The notes beneath the pieces are model-generated. The model saw only the letters and a program-made list of their open reading frames with translations. It was not told the origin of the DNA and ran no database searches. A stretch of DNA of 64,000 nucleotides from Nocardiopsis suaedae (GTDB lineage Bacteria > Actinomycetota > Actinomycetes > Streptosporangiales > Streptosporangiaceae): contig NZ_JAQFWP010000012.1 of assembly GCF_027706745.1 (NCBI RefSeq), positions 1 to 64,000 on the forward strand, given 5' to 3'. The position numbers were made by a program, and so were the translations under genes. Numbering within the stretch: position 1 is the first letter of the stretch; each line of letters begins with the position of its first letter. Below are positions 57,520 to 64,000 of this stretch, piece by piece.

Positions 57520-60002
57520 TGCGCGCTCCCAGCACTCGTGGCGGTCCCGGCCGCGTCGGCCGTGCGGACCGGTTCCAGGCGGACGGTGTCCCCGGCCGCG
57601 GCGCCCAGGTCGCGGCGGACGTCGCAGTCGTGGGCGTTGGCGGGCAGCCACACCAGGCGGTCGGGCATGTCCGCGGCGACGACGGCGGGCACGGTGACCG
57701 CGCCGCCGGGCCCGGCGACCCGCAGCGCGCCGCCGTCGGCCAGCCCGATCTCGGCGGCCGTGGCGGCCGAGAGCCGGGCGGCGGCCGGGCGCGCGGTCCC
57801 GGCCAGGTAGGGCTCGCCGTCCTCCATCCGGCCGTTGCCCAGCAGCTGGCGCCAGGTGGCCAGCACCGCCTCGCCCCGGCCGGGGGCGGGGGCCGCCTCG
57901 GGGCGGGTGAGCGGGTCGGGGACCCGCTCCCCGCCCCAGGCGCCCAGCTCCTGGAGCTCGCGGCGGGCCGCCGCGGCGTCGGGCAGGCCCAGGTGGACGT
58001 CCATCTCGTCGGCGACGGCGGCCAGCACCCGCAGGTCGGACAGGGCGCCGGGCACCTTCAGCGCGTCGTCGAAGGGGCGCGGCCGCCCCTCCCAGTCGAC
58101 GAAGGTGCCGGACTTCTCGGCGACCGCGGCCACCGGCAGCACCACGTCGGCGCGGTCGGTGACCTCGCTCGCCCGCAGCTCCAGGGAGACGATGAACGGC
58201 ACCTCGGCCAGCGCCTCGCGGGCGGCGTGCGGATCGGGCAGGTCGTCCAGCTCGACCCCGGCGACGACCAGGGCGTCCAGGTCCCCGGCGGCGGCCGCCG
58301 CGAGGACGGCGGCGGTGTCGCGCCCCTCCCGCTCGGGGAGGGAGGCCGTGTCCCAGACCCGGGCCGTCTCGGCGCGGGCGCGGGCGTCGCCGACCGGGCG
58401 GCCGCCCGGAAGCAGGTTGGGCAGCGCCCCGGCGTCGGCGGCGCCGCGCTCCCCGGCCCGGCGCGGCACCCAGGCGATCCGGGCGCCGGTGCGGTCGGCC
58501 AGCCGGACCAGCGCGGACAGCGCCCCCGGGCTCTGCGCCAGCCGCTCCCCCGCCATGAGGACGGCGCCCTCCTCGCGCAGCGCCGCGTCGGCGTCGGGCG
58601 CCCGGTCGGCGAGGGCGTCGAGGATGTGCGCCTCCTCGCCGGGGGCGGACGGGACCAGCGCGCCCCCGGCCTTGTCCAGGCCCCGGCTGGCGAAGGGCGC
58701 CAGCGAGAAGAGCCGCTGCCGCCCGGCCCGGTGCGCCTTGCGCAGCCGCAGGAACACCACCGGCGACTCGTCCTCGGGCTCGAACCCGGCGAGCAGCACC
58801 GCGGGGGCGCCCTCCAGGTCGGAATAGGTGACGCCGAGCCCGGTCCCGGCCACGCGGGCGGCCAGGAACTCGGCCTCCTCCTCCGAGTGCGGGCGGGCCC
58901 GCATGTCCACGTCGTTGGTCCTCAGGGCCACCCGGGCGAACTTGGCGTAGGCGTAGGCGTCCTCCTGGGTGAGCCGCCCGCCGGTGAGCACCGCCGTGCG
59001 GCGCGCCGTGCGCAGCCCCTCCGCGGCCATGGTCAGCGCCTCGGGCCAGGAGGCGAACTCCAGCGCCCGGCTCTCCTCATCGCGCACCAGCGGGCGGGTG
59101 AGGCGGTCGGGCCGGGTGGCGTAGGTGAACGCCCAGCGGCCCTTGTCGCAGTTCCACTCCTCGTTGACCTCCGGGTCGTCCCCGGCCAGGCGGCGGGTGA
59201 CCGCTCCGCGCCGGTGGTCCGTGCGCTGGGCGCACCCGGCGGCGCAGTGCTCGCACACGCTGGGGGTGCTCACCAGGTCGAAGGGGCGCGAGCGGAACCG
59301 GTAGGCGGCGCCGGTCAGCGCGCCCACCGGGCAGATCTGCACCGTGTTGCCGGAGAAGTAGGACTGGAAGGGCTCGCCCTCGGCGATGCCGACCTGCTCG
59401 TTCGCGCCGCGCTCCAGCAGTTCGATGAACGGGTCCCCGGCGATCTGCGCGGAGAACCGGGTGCAGCGGGCGCACTGGATGCACCGCTCCCGGTCCAGCA
59501 GCACCTGGGTGGAGAGCGGCACCGGCTTGGGGAAGGTGCGCTTGGTCTCGGTGAAGCGGGTCTCCCCCTGGCCGTTGGACATGGCCTGGTTCTGCAGCGG
59601 GCACTCGCCGCCCTTGTCGCAGACCGGACAATCCAGCGGGTGGTTGACCAGCAGGAACTCCATGATGCCGCGCTGGGCCTTCTCCGCGGTCGGCGAGGTG
59701 AGCTGGGTCTTGACGACCATGCCCTCCATCACCGTGATCGTGCAGGAGGCCTGCGGCTTGGGCATCGCCCGGCCGTTCCCCGCGTCGGGGATCTCCACCA
59801 GGCACTGGCGGCACGCCCCGACCGGGTCGAGCAGCGGGTGGTCGCAGAACCGCGGGATCTGGATGCCCAGCAGCTCGGCGGCGCGGATCACCAGCGTCCC
59901 CTTGGGCACCTGGATGCGGAACCCGTCGATGGTGACGGTGACCAGGTCCTCCGGCGGGACCGCGGGGGTGCCCCCCGAGGAGGCGTTCGTCGTGACGGTC
60001 AC
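57516..60002 (-). CDS. nuoG: NADH-quinone oxidoreductase subunit G
   Basis: An 828-residue protein. Fe-S ligands: [15 protein letters not shown] (2Fe-2S), [26 protein letters not shown], and CEHCAAGC with NCDKGRW (the extra N7-type cluster region). The molybdopterin-oxidoreductase-like remainder is strongly diverged and A/R-rich; the C-terminal domain ends in [17 protein letters not shown] overlaps nuoF stop; GGGAGGGA upstream. Confidence 0.95.
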   Translation of the reverse strand: MTVTTNASSGGTPAVPPEDLVTVTIDGFRIQVPKGTLVIRAAELLGIQIPRFCDHPLLDPVGACRQCLVEIPDAGNGRAMPKPQASCTITVMEGMVVKTQLTSPTAEKAQRGIMEFLLVNHPLDCPVCDKGGECPLQNQAMSNGQGETRFTETKRTFPKPVPLSTQVLLDRERCIQCARCTRFSAQIAGDPFIELLERGANEQVGIAEGEPFQSYFSGNTVQICPVGALTGAAYRFRSRPFDLVSTPSVCEHCAAGCAQRTDHRRGAVTRRLAGDDPEVNEEWNCDKGRWAFTYATRPDRLTRPLVRDEESRALEFASWPEALTMAAEGLRTARRTAVLTGGRLTQEDAYAYAKFARVALRTNDVDMRARPHSEEEAEFLAARVAGTGLGVTYSDLEGAPAVLLAGFEPEDESPVVFLRLRKAHRAGRQRLFSLAPFASRGLDKAGGALVPSAPGEEAHILDALADRAPDADAALREEGAVLMAGERLAQSPGALSALVRLADRTGARIAWVPRRAGERGAADAGALPNLLPGGRPVGDARARAETARVWDTASLPEREGRDTAAVLAAAAAGDLDALVVAGVELDDLPDPHAAREALAEVPFIVSLELRASEVTDRADVVLPVAAVAEKSGTFVDWEGRPRPFDDALKVPGALSDLRVLAAVADEMDVHLGLPDAAAARRELQELGAWGGERVPDPLTRPEAAPAPGRGEAVLATWRQLLGNGRMEDGEPYLAGTARPAAARLSAATAAEIGLADGGALRVAGPGGAVTVPAVVAADMPDRLVWLPANAHDCDVRRDLGAAAGDTVRLEPVRTADAAGTATSAGSAQ

Positions 60003-61300
60003 TGGGTCCCTCCCCACACGGTCGACTTCGCATGGTCGAACGGGCATCCGCCCTGCTCGAAGTGGTCGATGTACTCCTGCCGGAAATACTTGATCGACGA
60101 CATCACCGGGCTGGTGGCGCCGTCGCCCAGGGCGCAGAAGGAGCGGCCCAGCAGGTTGTCGCAGATGTCCAGGAGCTTCTCCAGGTCGGCCTCGGAGCCC
60201 TCGCCGGCCTCCAGGCGGTCCAGGACCTGGACCATCCAGAAGTTGCCCTCGCGGCAGGGGGTGCACTTGCCGCAGGACTCGTGGGCGTAGAAGGCGATCC
60301 ACCGGCCCACCGCGCGGACCACGCAGGTGGTCTCGTCGAAGATCTGCAGCGCCCGGGTGCCGAGCATGGACCCGGCCGCCCCCACCGACTCGAAGTCCAG
60401 CGGGGTGTCCAGGTGCTCATCGGTGAAGATCGGGGTGGACGAGCCGCCCGGGGTCCAGAACTTCAGCTCGTGCCCGGCGCGGACGCCCCCGGCCATCTCC
60501 AGCAGCTCCCGCAGGGTCACCCCCAGCGGGGCCTCGTACTGCCCGGGCCGGGCGACGTGCCCGGACAGCGAGAAGAAGCCGAACCCGGCGGACTTCTCGG
60601 TGCCCATGGAGGTGAACCACTCGGCGCCGTTGGCGACGATGGAGGGCACCGTGGCGATGGACTCGACGTTGTTCACCACGGTCGGCGAGGCGTACAGCCC
60701 GGCCACCGCGGGGAAGGGCGGCTTGAGCCGGGGCTGGCCCCGGTAGCCCTCCAGCGAGTCGAGCAGCGCGGTCTCCTCGCCGCAGATGTAGGCCCCGGCC
60801 CCGGCGTGCACCACCACGTCCAGGTCGAAGCCGCTGCCGAGGATGTCGGTGCCCAGCAGTCCCTCCGCGTAGGCCTCCTCGACGGCGCGCCGCAGCCGCC
60901 GGATCACGTGCAGCACCTCGCCGCGCACGTAGATGAAGGCCTGGTTGCTGCGGATGGCGTAGGAGGAGATGATCACCCCCTCCAGCAGCGTGTGCGGGCT
61001 GGCCATCATCAGCGGGATGTCCTTGCAGGTGCCCGGCTCGGACTCGTCGGCGTTGACCACCAGGTAGCGCGGGTTGGGGTTGTCCGCCGGGAGGAAGCCC
61101 CACTTCATGCCGGTGGGGAACCCGGCGCCGCCGCGGCCGCGCAGGCCCGAGGACTTGACCGTCTCGACCAGGGCGTCGGGCTCCATGGCCAGCGCGGTGC
61201 GCAGGGCCCGGTAGCCGCCGGTCGCGCGGTAGCCCTCCAGGGTGGGGGCGTCGGCGCGGTCCCAGTTGGCCGACAGGACGGGGGTGAGCGCGGTCGTCAC
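59999..61300 (-). CDS. nuoF: NADH-quinone oxidoreductase subunit F
   Basis: A 433-residue protein. NADH site [23 protein letters not shown] site [12 protein letters not shown] and [19 protein letters not shown], and the N3 4Fe-4S ligands [12 protein letters not shown] with CALGDGA. It accepts hydride from NADH and passes electrons to NuoG. GTG overlaps the nuoE stop. Confidence 0.96.
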   Translation of the reverse strand: MTTALTPVLSANWDRADAPTLEGYRATGGYRALRTALAMEPDALVETVKSSGLRGRGGAGFPTGMKWGFLPADNPNPRYLVVNADESEPGTCKDIPLMMASPHTLLEGVIISSYAIRSNQAFIYVRGEVLHVIRRLRRAVEEAYAEGLLGTDILGSGFDLDVVVHAGAGAYICGEETALLDSLEGYRGQPRLKPPFPAVAGLYASPTVVNNVESIATVPSIVANGAEWFTSMGTEKSAGFGFFSLSGHVARPGQYEAPLGVTLRELLEMAGGVRAGHELKFWTPGGSSTPIFTDEHLDTPLDFESVGAAGSMLGTRALQIFDETTCVVRAVGRWIAFYAHESCGKCTPCREGNFWMVQVLDRLEAGEGSEADLEKLLDICDNLLGRSFCALGDGATSPVMSSIKYFRQEYIDHFEQGGCPFDHAKSTVWGGTQ

Positions 61301-61986
61301 TGCTCCGCCCCCTCTCCGGCGGCGTCCGGACCGGGCGCGGTCCAGCCGCGCTCGCGGGCCAGCCGCAGCCCCTCCAGGGACGGGCCCACGGCCTGCGGCC
61401 CCTCCTCGGCGCGCCCGTCGGAGAACCCGGCGAGCACCCGGGAGGCCTCCTTCCAGGTGCAGACCGATCCCGCGCCGCGGGTGGGGCGCACGTCCCGGCC
61501 CAGGCGCAGGCCGTCGACCAGCTCCTTGGCGCTCTCGGGGGTCTGGTTGTCGAAGAACTCCCAGTTGACCATCACGACCGGGGCGAAGTCGCAGGCCGCG
61601 TTGCACTCCACGTGCTCCAGCGTGACCGTGCCGTCCTCGGTGGTCTCGTCGTTGCCCACCCCCAGGTGCTCCTTGAGGGCGGAGAAGATCTCGTCGCCGC
61701 CCATCACCGCGCACAGGGTGTTGGTGCACACGCCCACGTGGTAGTCGCCCACCGGGCGGCGCTTGTACATGGTGTAGAAGGTCGCCACCGCGGTGACCTC
61801 GGCCGCGGTCAGCCCCAGCTGGTCGGCGCAGAAGCCGATCCCGGCGGTGCTGACGTGGCCCTCCTCGGCCTGCACCAGGTGGAGCAGGGGCAGCAGGGCC
61901 GACCGCGCCTTGGGGTAGCGGGCGATGACCTCCTTGGCGTCGACCTCCAGCCGCGCCCTGGTCTCCTCGTCGAAGGTCCTCGTCAT
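61297..61986 (-). CDS. nuoE: NADH-quinone oxidoreductase subunit E
   Basis: A 229-residue protein. Thioredoxin-like fold with the N1a 2Fe-2S ligands CTNTLC and CNAAC ~40 residues apart. EEGHVSTAGIGFCADQLGLT and VATFYTMYKRRPVG are characteristic. The C-terminal 60 residues are an actinomycete-type extension. Starts 28 bases after nuoD. Confidence 0.95.
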   Translation of the reverse strand: MTRTFDEETRARLEVDAKEVIARYPKARSALLPLLHLVQAEEGHVSTAGIGFCADQLGLTAAEVTAVATFYTMYKRRPVGDYHVGVCTNTLCAVMGGDEIFSALKEHLGVGNDETTEDGTVTLEHVECNAACDFAPVVMVNWEFFDNQTPESAKELVDGLRLGRDVRPTRGAGSVCTWKEASRVLAGFSDGRAEEGPQAVGPSLEGLRLARERGWTAPGPDAAGEGAEQ

Positions 61987-62014
61987 CGGGGCCCTCCCCT
62001 CCTCGCTCGCTCCG

Positions 62015-63316
62015 TCACCGGTCCACGCCTCCCATCACGGGGTCGATGCTGGCCACCGCCGCGATCACGTCGGCGACCGTGCCGCCCTCGCACATCGCCG
62101 CCACGGCCTGCAGGTGGGTGAACGAGGGGTCGCGGAAGTGCACCCGGTGGGGCCGGGTGCCGCCGTCGCTGACCGCGTGGCAGCCCAGCTCGCCCTTGGC
62201 GCTCTCCACGGCGGCGTAGGCCTGGCCCGAGGGCACGCGGAAGCCCTCGGTGACCAGCTTGAAGTGGTGGATCAGCGCCTCCATGGAGCCGCCCATGATG
62301 TGCGCGATGTGGTCGGGCGCGTTGCCCAGGCCGTCGGCGCCCAGCGCGAGCTTGGCGGGCCAGCCGATCTTGGGGTCGTCCACCATCACCGGGCCGGGCT
62401 CCAGCTTGTCCAGGCACTGCTCGACGATTCGCAGGCTCTGCTCGACCTCGGCCATGCGCACGCGGTACCGGGCGTAGACGTCGCCGCCCTCGGAGACCGG
62501 GATGTCGAACTCGTAGTCCTCGTAGCCGCAGTAGGGCTGGGCCTTGCGCAGGTCCCAGGGCAGGCCCGAGGCGCGCACCAGCGGCCCGGTCACGCCCAGC
62601 GCCATGCACCCCGCCAGGTCCAGGTGGGCCACGTCCCTGGTGCGGGCCAGGTAGAGGGGGTTGGCGTCGAGGAGCTTGCGGATCTCGCGCAGCCGCTTGG
62701 GCATCTCGGTGAGCAGCTCGCGGACCTTGCCCACCGCGCCGGAGGGCAGGTCCTGGGAGACGCCGCCGGGGCGGATGTAGGCGTGGTTCATCCGCAGCCC
62801 GGTGATCAGCTCGAAGATGTCGAGCACCATCTCGCGCTCCCGGAAGCCGCTGGTCATCACCGTGGTGGCGCCCAGCTCCATGCCGAAGGTGGCCAGCGCG
62901 ACGAAGTGCGAGCTCATCCGGTTGAGCTCCATCATGAGCACCCGGATGACGTTGGCCCGGTCGGGGATCTCCCCGGTGATGCCCAGCAGCTTCTCCACCG
63001 CCAGGCAGTACGCCGTCTCGTTGAAGATCGGCGTGAGGTAGTCCATGCGGGTCACGAACGTGGTCCCCTGGGTCCACGTCCGGAACTCCATGTTCTTCTC
63101 GATGCCGGTGTGCAGGTAGCCGATGCCGACCCGGGCCTCGGTGACGGTCTCGCCGTCGAGGGTCAGGATCAGCCGCAGCACCCCGTGCGTGGACGGGTGC
63201 TGCGGGCCCATGTTGACGACCAGCCGCTCGGCCGAGGCGGCCTGGGCCGCCGCGACGACCTCGTCCCAGTCGCCGCCGCCGACGTCCACGTGCTCCTCGG
63301 TGGCCTGTGCGCTCAT
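62015..63316 (-). CDS. nuoD: NADH-quinone oxidoreductase subunit D
   Basis: A 433-residue 49-kDa-type subunit. [20 protein letters not shown] with quinone-site His, [35 protein letters not shown], and the C-terminal FSFLHLQAV-like stretch ([20 protein letters not shown]) ending in DPVMGGVDR. Forms the quinone pocket with NuoH. 43 bases separate it from nuoC. Confidence 0.96.
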   Translation of the reverse strand: MSAQATEEHVDVGGGDWDEVVAAAQAASAERLVVNMGPQHPSTHGVLRLILTLDGETVTEARVGIGYLHTGIEKNMEFRTWTQGTTFVTRMDYLTPIFNETAYCLAVEKLLGITGEIPDRANVIRVLMMELNRMSSHFVALATFGMELGATTVMTSGFREREMVLDIFELITGLRMNHAYIRPGGVSQDLPSGAVGKVRELLTEMPKRLREIRKLLDANPLYLARTRDVAHLDLAGCMALGVTGPLVRASGLPWDLRKAQPYCGYEDYEFDIPVSEGGDVYARYRVRMAEVEQSLRIVEQCLDKLEPGPVMVDDPKIGWPAKLALGADGLGNAPDHIAHIMGGSMEALIHHFKLVTEGFRVPSGQAYAAVESAKGELGCHAVSDGGTRPHRVHFRDPSFTHLQAVAAMCEGGTVADVIAAVASIDPVMGGVDR

Positions 63317-63359
63317 GGCCGCGCCTCCCTCCTCGCCCGGTCGCCTGCGTTGCGGGTGC

Positions 63360-64000
63360 TCATGCGTAGGACCTCCGCTCGTCTGGCGGGGGAACGGTCG
63401 CCCCGCGGTACTCCACCGGGATGCCGCCCAGCGGGTAGTCCTTGCGCTGCGGGTGGCCGTGCCAGTCGTCGGGCATCTCGATGCGGGTCAGCGAGGGGTG
63501 GCCGTCGAAGACGATCCCGAAGAAGTCCCAGGCCTCCCGCTCGTGCCAGTCGTTGGTCGGGTACACCCCGGCGGCCGAGGGGATGTGCGGGTCGGCGTCG
63601 GGGCAGCAGGTCTCCACCCGGATCTCCCGGTTGTGGGTGATCGACCGCAGGATGTAGGACACGTGCAGCTCGCGCCCGGTGTCGTCGGGGTAGTGCACCC
63701 CGGTCGCCCCCAGGCACAGCTCGAACCGCAGGCCGGCGTCGTCGCGGCAGTGGCGCAGCACCTCGGTCAGGTGCTCGCGGCGCACGTGCAGGGTGAGCTC
63801 GCCGCGGTCCACCACCACCCGCTCGACCGCGTCGCCGAACGCGACCGGGGCGCCGGCCATGGCGCCCTCCAGCGCGTCGGCGACGGCGTCGAAGCCCTCG
63901 GTGCGCGGGTCGTCCGGGTCGGTGTAGGGCCGCTCGGCGTCGGGGACGACCGTGCGCCGCACCCGCAGCCGGCCGTAGCCGGAGGTGTCGCCGGTGCCGC
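63360..64000 (-). CDS. nuoC: NADH-quinone oxidoreductase subunit C (5' end beyond window)
   Basis: The reading frame is open to the window edge; sequence upstream of the nominal GTG 63962 still reads as NuoC ([15 protein letters not shown]), so the gene is cut, not short. [60 protein letters not shown] are diagnostic 30-kDa-subunit motifs. nuoA and nuoB are expected just outside. Confidence 0.95.
   Translation of the reverse strand, partial: GTGDTSGYGRLRVRRTVVPDAERPYTDPDDPRTEGFDAVADALEGAMAGAPVAFGDAVERVVVDRGELTLHVRREHLTEVLRHCRDDAGLRFELCLGATGVHYPDDTGRELHVSYILRSITHNREIRVETCCPDADPHIPSAAGVYPTNDWHEREAWDFFGIVFDGHPSLTRIEMPDDWHGHPQRKDYPLGGIPVEYRGATVPPPDERRSYA

Overview
The window is very high in GC, uses GTG and TTG starts freely, has several leaderless-looking promoters, and carries a 14-subunit-type complex I operon and a KorAB oxidoreductase. 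This points to an actinomycete, possibly of the Nocardiopsis/Streptosporangiales type; the genus is inference only. About half of the window is mobile DNA: two different integrative and conjugative elements lie less than 1 kb apart, separated only by a tRNA-Tyr gene and yajQ.

Element A covers about 1-21.6 kb; its left end is not seen and may lie outside the window. A regulator/MFS pair and a GntR regulator are followed by about 30 tightly packed plus-strand genes. These are many small, mostly membrane or zinc-ribbon proteins, a Pycsar-effector-like membrane protein, a membrane protein with a C-terminal winged helix, and an FtsK/TraB-type DNA translocase. Then come a noncoding repeat locus, Nudix and PP2C proteins, a sliding-clamp-like protein, a DnaQ-like exonuclease, a phage lambda O/P-like pair (initiator and DnaC-type ATPase), excisionase and integrase. 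The integrase ends beside the 3' end of tRNA-Tyr. The initiator gene contains nine copies of a 13-bp palindromic iteron. Downstream of the translocase are seven exact copies of GGCCAACC, a candidate conjugation locus. Perfect GC hairpins punctuate almost every cassette.

Element B (22,320-32,727) is completely delimited by a 16-bp direct repeat that forms the last codons and stop of yajQ. Its backbone is pSAM2-like: pra-like activator, small genes, traSA-like, repSA-like, xis and int, all on the minus strand and translationally coupled. Its right half is a regulatory and nucleotide-metabolism cargo: two paralogous HTH/PLD-like regulators with matching promoter boxes, a Nudix hydrolase, an HD phosphohydrolase, a GntR regulator made of two tandem winged helices, and shared palindromic operators.

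From 32.7 kb the DNA is chromosomal core: an HtpX-like protease, a short leader peptide ahead of korA-korB (2-oxoacid:ferredoxin oxidoreductase), an acyl-CoA synthetase, an NAD(P)-binding protein, a Q/Y/G-repeat protein, a PPOX-fold protein, a secreted protein with a probable frameshift, two roadblock-like proteins, msrA, a serine hydrolase with a membrane tail, an EamA/RarD permease, a PRC-barrel protein and a polyprenyl diphosphate synthase. The last 14.7 kb is the nuo operon on the minus strand, nuoC (cut by the window edge) through nuoN, ending in an 18-bp-stem terminator. The polyprenyl synthase next to it would supply the menaquinone side chain that complex I reduces; this functional link is inference from adjacency.
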